From Enterocloster lavalensis (GTDB lineage Bacteria > Bacillota > Clostridia > Lachnospirales > Lachnospiraceae), in the NCBI RefSeq assembly GCF_902364025.1, contig NZ_CABJCG010000001.1, positions 806,001 to 870,000 of the forward strand: a stretch of DNA of 64,000 nt. The letters are read 5' to 3'. Below, one piece after another: positions 46,036 through 53,623 of this stretch. Below the pieces are notes generated by a model. That model saw nothing but the letters and a program-made list of their open reading frames with translations. It was not told where the DNA came from and did not search any database. The first letter of the stretch is position 1, and each line of letters opens with the position of its first letter. The position numbers and the translations under genes are program-made.

Positions 46036-46515
46036 TTATCGCCCGATCCGTTCCTCCGCCAGCTCCATCTCATCCGGCAGCGGCACAAAACCGCAGGCCG
46101 CGTAGAGGGGCCTCCCCATTTTGGTGGCCTCCAGGGAAATCCGCACCACGCCGCGGCCCACGGATTCCGCCACCAGAAGCTCCACCATGCGGCGGGCGAT
46201 CCCCCGCCTGCGGTAGCCGGGTTCTGTGTACATGTTCATAATATATGCCTTTTGTCCGCTGGGATTGTGACAGGTGGGCAGCACCTGGAAAAAACTCACG
46301 CCCCCGGTTCCGATCAGCACGTCGCCGTCATAGGCCAGATAGGCCACATGGCTCCCGTCCGCCAGGGCCCGCCGGTAATACGCGTCAGATTCGGACTCCA
46401 CCTCCGGAAGTTCCGCCCCTTCATCCAGTCCGTTGGCCGCCCGAAGGACCATCAGACGCGAACGCACCAACTCGTGCAAATCCCCTATATCCGCTTTTCT
46501 GTACCTTATCTCCAT
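46036..46515 (-). CDS. GNAT-family N-acetyltransferase
   Basis: The 159-residue acetyl-CoA-dependent acetyltransferase has motif A in MYTEPGYRRRGIARRMVELLVAES (the Arg-x-x-Gly-x-Ala loop that holds the pyrophosphate of CoA) and VRISLEATKMGRPLYAACGFVPL at the C-terminus. The substrate cannot be told from sequence. A GGAGGG site precedes the ATG at 46515 and an extended promoter lies 30-58 nt upstream. It shares its upstream region with the T-box leader on the other strand. Confidence 0.88.
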   Translation of the reverse strand: MEIRYRKADIGDLHELVRSRLMVLRAANGLDEGAELPEVESESDAYYRRALADGSHVAYLAYDGDVLIGTGGVSFFQVLPTCHNPSGQKAYIMNMYTEPGYRRRGIARRMVELLVAESVGRGVVRISLEATKMGRPLYAACGFVPLPDEMELAEERIGR

Positions 46516-46544
46516 GGTTATCCCTCCGTCGTTTATAGGTGTCT

Positions 46545-46573
46545 ATTATACCATCCCCATGCCGCTTTGGCAA
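46545..46573 (-). promoter_or_regulatory. Promoter of the GNAT-membrane protein pair
   Basis: On the minus strand TTGCCA (46568-46573), 17 nt, TATAAT (46545-46550), with an extended -10 (TGGTATAAT). Transcription starts about 25 nt before the ATG at 46515. Confidence 0.7.
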
Positions 46574-46615
46574 ACAGCGCTGAAATTTATCCTGCAAAAT
46601 TGTGCAAAATTTAAA

Positions 46616-46644
46616 TTGACTTTTTCCGATTAACGCGGTAAAAT
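46616..46644 (+). promoter_or_regulatory. Promoter of the T-box leader and BASS transporter
   Basis: TTGACT (46616-46621), 17 nt, TAAAAT (46639-46644). The start is expected near 46651, immediately before the T-box stem I. Confidence 0.75.
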
Positions 46645-46654
46645 AACCGCAACA

Positions 46655-46934
46655 AATTGAACAGCTACAGCAGGCTATGACGGGGAAAAGTATTCGGACC
46701 GCCTCCTTACAGAGAGCTGCCGGCAGGTGGAAGGCAGCAGGAGAATCCGGTGAAAATCACCCCTGAGCTTTCGGACTGAACGGTTTTCCTGTAAGTCCGG
46801 ACGGCTGGCGGCCGTTACACCGTCACACATTGTTGGATGTGGCTAAGTGGCTGCCTTTGGCAGCAATCAGAGTGGTACCGCAGAGGAATCAAGCGCCTTT
46901 GTCTCTCAGAATATGAGGGACAGAGGCGTTTTTT
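46655..46934 (+). promoter_or_regulatory. T-box riboswitch, probable isoleucine specificity
   Basis: A tRNA-sensing T-box leader. Stem I elements are in canonical order (GACGGGGAAAAGT, ACAGAGAGC, GGTGGAAG), the T-box core AGAGTGGTACCGC is at 46869-46881, and the terminator hairpin with six T ends at 46934. Aligned by the distance to the following GAG, the specifier codon is AUC (46756-46758, followed by a purine), reading Ile; the UGGU bulge pairs with a tRNA ending ACCA, as tRNA-Ile does. Reading AAU (Asn) one place off conflicts with the A73 discriminator. Uncharged tRNA should allow transcription of the BASS gene. Confidence 0.88.
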
Positions 46935-47025
46935 GTTGAATGTAATGGGCCGGGACCCCCCGGCCCTCCCCCTCTCCGCCCGTCTGCTGCGGCAAATCAA
47001 GGGAAACTGAAAGGAGAAACAAATT

Positions 47026-47997
47026 ATGAACGCACTGAAAAAACTCAGCAATCTCTTCGGAAGGTACATGGCCGTCATTGTGATCGCCGTGGCGGCCCTG
47101 GCCCTCCTGGCCCCCGGGACGGTCAGCTTTATCAAGACCTCCTACGTGAACACGCTGCTGGGAATCGTCATGTTCGGCATGGGCCTTACCTTAAAACCCG
47201 GCGACTTCAAGGTGGTATTTTCCCGTCCCAAGGACGTGATCATCGGCTCCATCGCACAGTTCACCCTGATGCCCCTGCTGGCATTTCTGCTGACTAAACT
47301 CTTCCGGCTGCCGCCGGAGCTGGCAATCGGCGTCATCCTGGTGGGAACCTGCCCCGGCGGCACCTCCTCCAACGTTATGACCTACCTCTCCAAGGGCGAT
47401 GTTCCCTTGTCCGTGGGCATGACCGCGGTGTCCACCGTGCTGGCGCCCTTCCTCACCCCCCTTCTGACCTACGTGTACGCGGGCACCAAGGTGGATGTGA
47501 ATATGGTCAGCATGTTTATGTCCATTATCAAGGTGGTGATCGTACCCATCGCGGCCGGTTTCGTGATCAACCATTTCTTCTCCCGCTTCACCCAGCAGGT
47601 GGTGGACATCCTGCCCCTGATTTCCACCACGGCCATCGTTGCCATTGTGGCGGCGGTCGTCAGCGCGAACTCCGCCAAAATCCTGACCAGCGGCCTGCTG
47701 ATCGTGGGCGTGGTGATCCTGCACAATGTGCTGGGTTACGCCACCGGCTACAGCGTGGGCAAGCTGTTAAAACTGGAGCCTGCCAAATGCCGGGCGATCT
47801 CCATCGAGGTGGGTATGCAGAACTCCGGCCTGGCCACGTCCCTGGCCGCCACCCACTTTGCCGCCTACCCGCTGGCGACCATCCCCGGCGCGGTGTTCAG
47901 CGTGTGGCACAACATTTCCGGGGCCGTGCTGGCCAACCTCTACGCCCGCACCGCCCAGACTGACGGGAGCAAAGCCGGAAAGACAGTCTCCTGCTAA
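47026..47997 (+). CDS. BASS-family (bile acid:sodium symporter) transporter under T-box control
   Basis: The 323-residue transporter of the bile acid:Na+ symporter superfamily has about ten helices, with LVGTCPGGTSSNVMTYLSKGD (first crossover motif) and EVGMQNSGLATSLAATHFA (second). BASS members import sodium-coupled organic anions such as bile acids, pantothenate precursors and 2-oxo acids. Because it is controlled by an isoleucine-type T-box, the natural cargo may be a branched-chain amino-acid precursor or related 2-oxo/hydroxy acid (inference). AAGGAG precedes the ATG at 47026. Confidence 0.9.
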   Translation: MNALKKLSNLFGRYMAVIVIAVAALALLAPGTVSFIKTSYVNTLLGIVMFGMGLTLKPGDFKVVFSRPKDVIIGSIAQFTLMPLLAFLLTKLFRLPPELAIGVILVGTCPGGTSSNVMTYLSKGDVPLSVGMTAVSTVLAPFLTPLLTYVYAGTKVDVNMVSMFMSIIKVVIVPIAAGFVINHFFSRFTQQVVDILPLISTTAIVAIVAAVVSANSAKILTSGLLIVGVVILHNVLGYATGYSVGKLLKLEPAKCRAISIEVGMQNSGLATSLAATHFAAYPLATIPGAVFSVWHNISGAVLANLYARTAQTDGSKAGKTVSC

Positions 47998-48049
47998 ACC
48001 GCCTGAAACGCCGGTTTCCGACCCGGCCCATCGCATTCAACTGAAAGAC

Positions 48050-48093
48050 CGCCCGCCGCACAGTGGATTGACTGTGCGGCGGGCGGGCTTTAT
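48050..48093 (+). terminator. Hairpin after the BASS transporter
   Basis: CCGCCCGCCGCACAGT (48050-48065) and ACTGTGCGGCGGGCGG (48072-48087) form a perfect 16-bp stem with a six-base loop followed by GCTTT. The uridine run is short but the stem is very stable. Confidence 0.75.
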
Positions 48094-48202
48094 GATTGAA
48101 TGCGGCGGGCTGCTGCCGCAGCCTGCGGGATATTGTTCTCTTATTAAGCCCTGGCGGCATGTTATTCCGGGAATTTCGCATTCTCGGACGTTCTTCTATT
48201 AT

Positions 48203-48266
48203 ATAGTCGTCCTTTCGACTATGGTCAGGATTACAACTACATTCTATGCTATTATATATCCTGACC
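48203..48266. promoter_or_regulatory. Two inverted repeats upstream of the XRE-like gene
   Basis: ATAGTCG-TCCTTT-CGACTAT (48203-48222) is followed directly by GGTCAGGAT (48223-48231) ... ATCCTGACC (48258-48266), nine-base arms around an AT-rich spacer with TATTAT-like -10 sequence. These are 18 nt upstream of the GTG start and may be operators for the small regulator itself. Confidence 0.45.
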
Positions 48267-48283
48267 AGAAGAGGAGAACCTGT

Positions 48284-48502
48284 GTGATTACATATGAGCC
48301 ATTCTGGCGAACCTTGAAGGAGTCCGAAGAATCCACGTACACGCTGATTTACAAGCACCACATTTCCAGCTCCACCATTGATCGCCTGCGCAACGATAAA
48401 CCCATCAATACCACCACCATCAACGACCTCTGTCGTATTCTCAACTGCGATATTCAGGAAGTGATGCGTTACACGCCGTCGGACAGAGATCAAAAATTAT
48501 AA
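48284..48502 (+). CDS. Small XRE-type helix-turn-helix protein
   Basis: The 72-residue protein has a Cro/CI-like helix-turn-helix (FWRTLKESEESTYTLIYKHHISSSTIDRLRNDKPINTTTINDLCRILNCDIQEVMRY), the size and pattern of YozG-like proteins. The GTG at 48284 has GAGGAG 7 nt upstream; homology starts there, although the frame is open much further back. The inverted repeats just upstream suggest autoregulation. It has no toxin gene next to it, so a toxin-antitoxin role is not supported. Confidence 0.75.
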   Translation: MITYEPFWRTLKESEESTYTLIYKHHISSSTIDRLRNDKPINTTTINDLCRILNCDIQEVMRYTPSDRDQKL

Positions 48503-48735
48503 ACGCTCCACCCCGAAGCCTCTGTTCGCGCAGGTTTCTTTTTTTTGAATTCGGACGCACTTCCCTATTACAGAATAACGTTTATGCCCCCGCGCAGTCT
48601 CCGCCGGAAATAAGCGGCTGGGAAAATATTTTTAACTATACATGAAAATCCTCTCAACCGCAAGGGCTTCAAAGGTTTTGGAAATCATTTCCAACCCCTT
48701 TTGGAAAATTTTTTAAATTTTTTTCAATTTACCTC

Positions 48736-48764
48736 TTCACAGATGAGAATTTTTATGCTATACT
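48736..48764 (+). promoter_or_regulatory. Promoter of tRNA-Ala
   Basis: TTCACA (48736-48741), 17 nt, TATACT (48759-48764), with the start expected about 5 nt before the mature tRNA. Confidence 0.65.
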
Positions 48765-48775
48765 ACTTTTCGTTC

Positions 48776-48848
48776 GGGGCATTAGCGCAGCTGGGAGCGC
48801 GCCACACTGGCAGTGTGGAGGTCACGGGTTCGAATCCCGTATGCTCCA
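48776..48848 (+). tRNA. tRNA-Ala (anticodon GGC)
   Basis: A 73-nt cloverleaf: acceptor GGGGCAT/ATGCTCC, D-arm AGCGCAGCTGGGAGCGC, anticodon arm CCACA-CTGGCAG-TGTGG with anticodon GGC, T-arm with GGTTCGAATCC. Discriminator A; CCA is not encoded. It reads GCC alanine codons, suiting this GC-rich coding sequence. Confidence 0.95.
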
Positions 48849-48858
48849 TTGAGAGACA

Positions 48859-48884
48859 AGCCATCCATTGCGGATGGCTTTTTT
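48859..48884 (+). terminator. Terminator of tRNA-Ala
   Basis: AGCCATCC (48859-48866), loop ATTGC, GGATGGCT (48872-48879), then TTTTT. It is a typical intrinsic terminator 11 nt after the tRNA; on the other strand the T-run is poor. Confidence 0.9.
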
Positions 48885-48899
48885 GCTGTATTTTTTGAA

Positions 48900-50066
48900 T
48901 TAATACCACCGCACCAGGGGCAGATCATTATTCACGCCTTTTGTGGCCAATACCTGATGCAGGTCGATCACCCCGTTGTGGAAGGTGGCCGCGCAGGAAC
49001 ACAGGTACAGCTCCCACATGCGGACGAACTCCTCGTCGAACATGGTCCGCACCTCCTCCTTGTGGGCCCGGAAGTTGTCCGCCCAGCACAGCAGGGTGCG
49101 GTTGTAATGGTTGCGCAGGTTTTCCACGTCAAGCACATGGAAATTCTGCTCTCCCAGATAGTAGACCATCTCCCGCAGGCTGGGAACCACGCCGCCGGGG
49201 AAAATATATTTCTTGATCCAGGGGTCTCCGGCGTGCTCCTGAAGGCTGCTGATAAAATGGAGCAGGAATACGCCGCCCGGCTTTAAGGTCCGTTCCACAC
49301 AGCGGATAAACTGCTCGTAATTGTCCCGCCCCACGTGCTCCACCATGCCCACGCTGACCACCCGGTCAAAGGCGGTTTCCAGGCGCTCCACGTCCCGGTA
49401 ATCCAGAAGCTCCACCCGGACCAGGTCCTCCAGACCTTCCCGGCGGATGCGCTCTTTACAGCCCTCGTACTGTTCCCGGCTCAGGGTGATGCCGGTGGCC
49501 TTCACCCCGTACCGCTTCGCGGCCCGCAGGATCAAAAAGCCCCAGCCGCAGCCGATGTCAAGCAGGCTCATGCCCTCCTTCAAGGCCAGCTTTTCCAGGA
49601 TGTAGTCGGTCTTGTTCACCTGGGCCTGGTACAGGCTGTCCTCCGGGCTTTTGAAATAAGCGCAGGAATAGTTCATAGTCTCGTCCAGCCATAGGCGGTA
49701 GAAATCGTTGCCGATGTCGTAGTGGGAACAGACCTCCTTCTGCTGGTTCTTTTTGGAGCTGGACGTGAACAGCAGCTTCTTTAACGCCGGGGCTCCCGCC
49801 TCAAACCGGCTCATCTGCCCCAGGAAATGGTCCAGGGCCTGGTATAAATCCCCCTCGATCTCCAGGTCTCCCCGCATATAGGCCTCGCCCAGAGCCAGGG
49901 AGGTGCTGGACGCCAGCTCCTTCACCGGAATCTGACGCTTCAGGTTCACCACAAAGGCAGGCGTTCCCTCCCCGATCTTGTCCTCATGCCCGTCCATCCG
50001 GATCACAAAGGGGTGATCCGAGAAGCGGTCAAAAAAATGCACCATGGCGCGCTCTTTTATCAACAT
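48900..50066 (-). CDS. cfa: Cyclopropane-fatty-acyl-phospholipid synthase
   Basis: The 388-residue S-adenosylmethionine-dependent enzyme converts unsaturated acyl chains of membrane lipids to cyclopropane chains. It has the methyltransferase motif LLDIGCGWGFLILRAAKRYGVKATGITLS, the catalytic region FYRLWLDETMNYSCAYF and the bicarbonate-site-like MVEHVGRDNYEQF. I chose the ATG at 50066 (GGAG 6 nt upstream) over the one at 50078, which overlaps its ribosome site. It stands alone, without a clear promoter that I could name. Confidence 0.93.
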   Translation of the reverse strand: MLIKERAMVHFFDRFSDHPFVIRMDGHEDKIGEGTPAFVVNLKRQIPVKELASSTSLALGEAYMRGDLEIEGDLYQALDHFLGQMSRFEAGAPALKKLLFTSSSKKNQQKEVCSHYDIGNDFYRLWLDETMNYSCAYFKSPEDSLYQAQVNKTDYILEKLALKEGMSLLDIGCGWGFLILRAAKRYGVKATGITLSREQYEGCKERIRREGLEDLVRVELLDYRDVERLETAFDRVVSVGMVEHVGRDNYEQFIRCVERTLKPGGVFLLHFISSLQEHAGDPWIKKYIFPGGVVPSLREMVYYLGEQNFHVLDVENLRNHYNRTLLCWADNFRAHKEEVRTMFDEEFVRMWELYLCSCAATFHNGVIDLHQVLATKGVNNDLPLVRWY

Positions 50067-50230
50067 TGCAATCTCCATCCTCTCAATCTGTTTTGCAGCG
50101 GCCATTCGCAGCGGAAGGCGCTGTCTCTTTTCCTATTGTTTCCAGATGTGGGATGGATTATACGGCGGAGCGGAGGGGCAGCCAGACAGAATTACCGGGC
50201 CGGCACCCAGGCGCGGGCGGAAACCGCCCT

Positions 50231-50962
50231 TTACCGGCAGATCAACGCGGCGGACTCCCGGTCCAGGAACAGATTGAGGTCGCTGTGGGTCTTTAATATA
50301 GTGGCCGGCACCATATGATCCACCGGCGTCATCATCATCTTCTGCACGGCCTGCGCCTTCACGGCGAAGGGCACGGCGGAGATAATACTCCTGCAGCTCA
50401 TAATCTGTCTGACCGTCATGGTCACAGCCTCCCGGGGAACGGAGTCAATGTCCGCGAACCAGCCCTCACGGACCTGCTGCCTCCTGCACGCCTCGTCCAG
50501 GCTGACCACAATGTATGCCTGGTCCGTCTCATAGTCCGCAGGCGGATCGTTAAAGGCCACATGGGCATTTTCCCCGATTCCGATCAGGCCCACGTCCACC
50601 GGCTTTTCCCTGATCCGCTCCGTCACCTGGCGGATCATTTCCTCCATATCCCCATTCATGTAAATGTAGTTGACGCGTTTAATGGGAAGCTTGTCCGCGA
50701 ACCGCTCCTTTATGTACCGGCAGAAGCTGGCCGGATGATCCGGCGAAATCCCGGCGTACTCGTCCAGATGGAACAGCTCCACCCTTGACCAGTCCACCTT
50801 CTCAGCCGTCAGGGCCTCCAGCGTGGTAAACTGGGAGGCCCCTGTGGAAAGCGCCACCCGCGCCTCCCCTCTCTCAGCAATGGCCTCATTGATTTTTTCG
50901 GCTGCCAGGCGCGCGGCCCTCTCCCCCAGAGTCCGCGCATCCTCACTGATATTCATATTCAT
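50231..50962 (-). CDS. NagB-like sugar-phosphate isomerase/deaminase with altered active site
   Basis: The 243-residue protein of the glucosamine-6-phosphate deaminase/6-phosphogluconolactonase fold has FHLDEYAG (Asp67-Glu68-Tyr69) and HPASFCRYI as in NagB. In the loop normally GxGxDGHxAFNEP it reads GIGENAHVAFNDP: the catalytic Asp is Asn132, Gly is Ala133 and Glu is Asp139; His134 is kept. It therefore may not be a true GlcN6P deaminase. It is the last gene of the TRAP/molybdoenzyme operon, 34 nt after the ferredoxin, so its substrate should belong to that pathway. A short stem GGGCGG-AAA-CCGCCC (50215-50229) lies past its stop. Confidence 0.82.
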   Translation of the reverse strand: MNMNISEDARTLGERAARLAAEKINEAIAERGEARVALSTGASQFTTLEALTAEKVDWSRVELFHLDEYAGISPDHPASFCRYIKERFADKLPIKRVNYIYMNGDMEEMIRQVTERIREKPVDVGLIGIGENAHVAFNDPPADYETDQAYIVVSLDEACRRQQVREGWFADIDSVPREAVTMTVRQIMSCRSIISAVPFAVKAQAVQKMMMTPVDHMVPATILKTHSDLNLFLDRESAALICR

Positions 50963-50996
50963 ACGAATCTCCTTTTCCTTGAACCCGACGGCTCCC

Positions 50997-51446
50997 TCAG
51001 CCGTCTCTCCTCAAAACCAGGGCACGTGTGGGACAGGCCAGGGTGCAGGCCGGTTCCAGGCCGCGCCTGACCCGCTCCATGCAGCCGTCGCATTTGCGGA
51101 CCTTTCCGTCAACCGTAAATGTGATGGCCCCAAAGGCGCAGGCTTTCACACAGGCCCCGCACCCGCTGCATGTTTCATCGTCATATCCCACAAAACCGGT
51201 CTCCTCATCCCGGACAATACATCCTTCCGGGCAGGCCGGTATACAGGGCGCGCCCACGCAGTGCAGGCAGGCGGCGGCTAACGCCCTGCGCCGGGCGTCT
51301 GCATCCCACAATTTGTCATATTCCAACGGTTTCCGGCAGGGCCGTTCCCCTGCCCCGGTATCCGTGTCCTTCTGGTCGATACACGCGATGACACAGGCGT
51401 TGCAGGCCACGCACTCCTCCGGCTTAAACACAAGTCTGCAGGTCAT
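50997..51446 (-). CDS. Four-cluster ferredoxin subunit (DmsB-like)
   Basis: The 149-residue protein has four [4Fe-4S] sets: Cys12-15-18-22, 60-63-68-72, 93-96-99-103 and 119-122-134-138 (Cys76 extra). This pattern fits the electron-transfer subunit of molybdopterin oxidoreductases. No Tat signal or membrane anchor is present. Its ATG overlaps the stop of the molybdoenzyme gene by 4 nt. It should carry electrons between a cytoplasmic donor and the molybdenum subunit. Confidence 0.9.
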   Translation of the reverse strand: MTCRLVFKPEECVACNACVIACIDQKDTDTGAGERPCRKPLEYDKLWDADARRRALAAACLHCVGAPCIPACPEGCIVRDEETGFVGYDDETCSGCGACVKACAFGAITFTVDGKVRKCDGCMERVRRGLEPACTLACPTRALVLRRDG

Positions 51447-53602
51447 TCACTCCCTCCCCTCTCTTCTCCGGCCCTGCGGACCCGGCAGCGCACTGACCGG
51501 AAGCCCGGAAAACCGGAATACGGGTCCAGATGATCCCAGCTGATCATGGAGTTGACGTCCGCCTCCCGGTACCCGTGGAACATGCTGACCGTCCCCTCCC
51601 GGATCAGTGGCGACGGATTGGCCCTCAGACATATAGCGCCCACCCGCGTGGATATCTCGATCATGTCCCCCTCCTCTATGCCAAGCCGCCTGGCATCCGC
51701 CAGGCTCAGATCAGCCTGGGGCTCAGGGCGCATGGCTCTGAGGCAGCTGATGTCGTGGAGCCGTGAATTGTAGGCGTGCGGGATACTGGAGCCGGTAAAA
51801 AGCAGGAACGGGTATTCAACAGCGCTCTCATCATCCGCGCTGTCCCGGTATGTAGGCAGCGGGTCCAGGCCGTAGCGTTCCGGCAGCGCGGCGATCACAG
51901 TGGAATACAGCTCAAATTTGCCCGTGGGCGTCTCATATCCCCTCTTCGTGTAAGCCCGCTCCTCATAAGGCGCGGTCTCGGGAACGGGGATCGGAAGCCT
52001 GGCGGCCTTCAGCTGCTCCACGGTCACGCTCAAATCCTGGAGCATGTACCGGATGCAGGCCTCGTAGCCGTCCCGCAGCAGCTCATCGTCCAGATTCAGC
52101 ACGGCGGCCAGCTCCGAGATAATCCGGCAGTCCGGCCTGGACTCATACAGCGGCTCGATGACCGGCTGGGTGAAAATGGCCCTGCCGCCCCGGTAGACCT
52201 TTAACTCCCCCCGCTCCGCGGCCGTGCAGGCCGGAAGCACGATATCCGCCAGCTTTGCCGTATCCGTCAGAAAGAGATCGGTGTCCACAAAGAAGTCCAG
52301 CTTCATCAGGGCTTCCCGTATCTTCTGATCCTGGGGGAACATCCGGTAATTCATGCCGAATCCCACAATCGCCCGGACCAGGTAGGGCGTCCCCTCCAAA
52401 ATCTGCCGCGCCAAATCCATGGCCTGCATTTCCCCCGCCACGTCCTCCCACAGCGGGAAACGCTCTGTTCCCACGGCAGGCCGCGTATGCTTTGGCCGGC
52501 GGCTCTGTATAAACTCCTCCTCCCTTGTGTCGAACCCCGCCGTCTGGTGGGAGAAGGTATTGACCCTCGGCCGCGTGCCGCCCACCCGGTCGTAGCAGCC
52601 GGTGATGGCGCTGAGCGCGGTCATGGCCCGGTAATTCTGCATGCCGTTGCGGTGATGCACGATAGGCGAGACGCTCTCGTGAACCGCCACCGGCATGTTG
52701 GCGGCCAAAAGCTCCACCGCCCGGCAGAGCTCCCCCCGCTTCACCCCGGAAATCCGCTCCACAGTATCAGGGTCGAACTGTTCCACATACCGGGAAAATG
52801 CCTCAAATCCATACACATAATTCTGGATATAATCCCGGTCGATCCATCCGTTCCTGATGAGCAGATGCGCCATGCCCAGCGCCACCGCGCCGTCCGTGCC
52901 CGGCAGGTTCTGCAGATGAATGTCCGCCAGACGTTTGACCGCAGGCGTCACCCTGGGGTCCACAACGATGATTTTCATTCCCTGAGCCCGCCGTTTTTCC
53001 AGATTCACCGCGTCCAGGCACCGGGAATAGTAGGGGTTCAGGGAGAAGGCCAGATAGGTTCCGGCATGCTCCACATCCGCCGCCCCCAGCATACCCGCGT
53101 TGAGCTTCCAGGCCATGTGGATGGCTTCAAAACAGGTGCTGTTGTCCGAGCCGTAGTTGGGCGAGCCGAAGGAGTAGGCCAGGCGGTGCAGAAACGCCTG
53201 ATACCACTTCTCGATGCCGCTGAAAAATGCCACCGCTTCCGGTCCATCCTCCTCCTTGATCCTGTTCAGATGCGTTGCGATTTCCACATAGGCTTCCTCC
53301 CAGGTAATCGGTATGAATTTCCCCTCCCCGCGGGCTCCGGCCCGTTTCAGCGGGGTTTTGATCCGGTGCGGAGAATAGATATACTCCCGGGTCGCCAGCC
53401 CCTTGGTGCACAAAAGCCCGTGGTTTAACGGGTGGTCCGCCGCCCCCTCCACCTTGATGATCCGGCCGTCCTTCACATAGGCGTCCAGGCCGCAGTAAAA
53501 GCTGGAGCAGCACACATTGCAGACCGTGCGCCTGACCTCAATTCCGGTATCAGGACCCGGTATCTTGGCGGCTGTCCGCCGCCTTACATCACGTTCATCC
53601 AT
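51443..53602 (-). CDS. Molybdopterin (bis-MGD type) oxidoreductase catalytic subunit, soluble
   Basis: The 719-residue protein of the DMSO reductase family has an N-terminal cluster motif with Cys28, Cys31, Cys32, Cys37 and Cys65 (CNVCCSSFYCG then GLLCTKG), a molybdenum region YGSDNSTCFEAIHMAW where the Cys is the likely metal ligand, and a C-terminal cofactor domain (SLADARRLGIEEGDMIEIS). It has no Tat signal, so it should work in the cytoplasm with the ferredoxin subunit (ATGA overlap). No membrane anchor gene is present. The substrate is unknown; TRAP, PrpD, Gfo/Idh and NagB-like partners suggest an organic acid or sugar acid. The ribosome site is AAAGGAGAGG. Confidence 0.9.
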   Translation of the reverse strand: MDERDVRRRTAAKIPGPDTGIEVRRTVCNVCCSSFYCGLDAYVKDGRIIKVEGAADHPLNHGLLCTKGLATREYIYSPHRIKTPLKRAGARGEGKFIPITWEEAYVEIATHLNRIKEEDGPEAVAFFSGIEKWYQAFLHRLAYSFGSPNYGSDNSTCFEAIHMAWKLNAGMLGAADVEHAGTYLAFSLNPYYSRCLDAVNLEKRRAQGMKIIVVDPRVTPAVKRLADIHLQNLPGTDGAVALGMAHLLIRNGWIDRDYIQNYVYGFEAFSRYVEQFDPDTVERISGVKRGELCRAVELLAANMPVAVHESVSPIVHHRNGMQNYRAMTALSAITGCYDRVGGTRPRVNTFSHQTAGFDTREEEFIQSRRPKHTRPAVGTERFPLWEDVAGEMQAMDLARQILEGTPYLVRAIVGFGMNYRMFPQDQKIREALMKLDFFVDTDLFLTDTAKLADIVLPACTAAERGELKVYRGGRAIFTQPVIEPLYESRPDCRIISELAAVLNLDDELLRDGYEACIRYMLQDLSVTVEQLKAARLPIPVPETAPYEERAYTKRGYETPTGKFELYSTVIAALPERYGLDPLPTYRDSADDESAVEYPFLLFTGSSIPHAYNSRLHDISCLRAMRPEPQADLSLADARRLGIEEGDMIEISTRVGAICLRANPSPLIREGTVSMFHGYREADVNSMISWDHLDPYSGFPGFRSVRCRVRRAGEERGGSE

Positions 53603-53623
53603 CTCGTCCTCTCCTTTCCCCTG

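Noticed and set aside
46753..46758. Asn (AAU) reading of the T-box specifier
   Set aside because: The next base is not a purine, and the UGGU bulge requires A73, while bacterial tRNA-Asn normally has G73; AUC (Ile) fits both.
48284..48502. Toxin-antitoxin module
   Set aside because: The small XRE protein has no adjacent toxin-like partner with a ribosome site on either side.
51443..53602. Pyrogallol-phloroglucinol transhydroxylase large subunit, as a link to the GalB/RraA operon
   Set aside because: As I recall that subunit is longer and lacks its own FeS cluster, whereas this protein has an N-terminal cysteine cluster; the operon lies 25 kb away with a different regulator.
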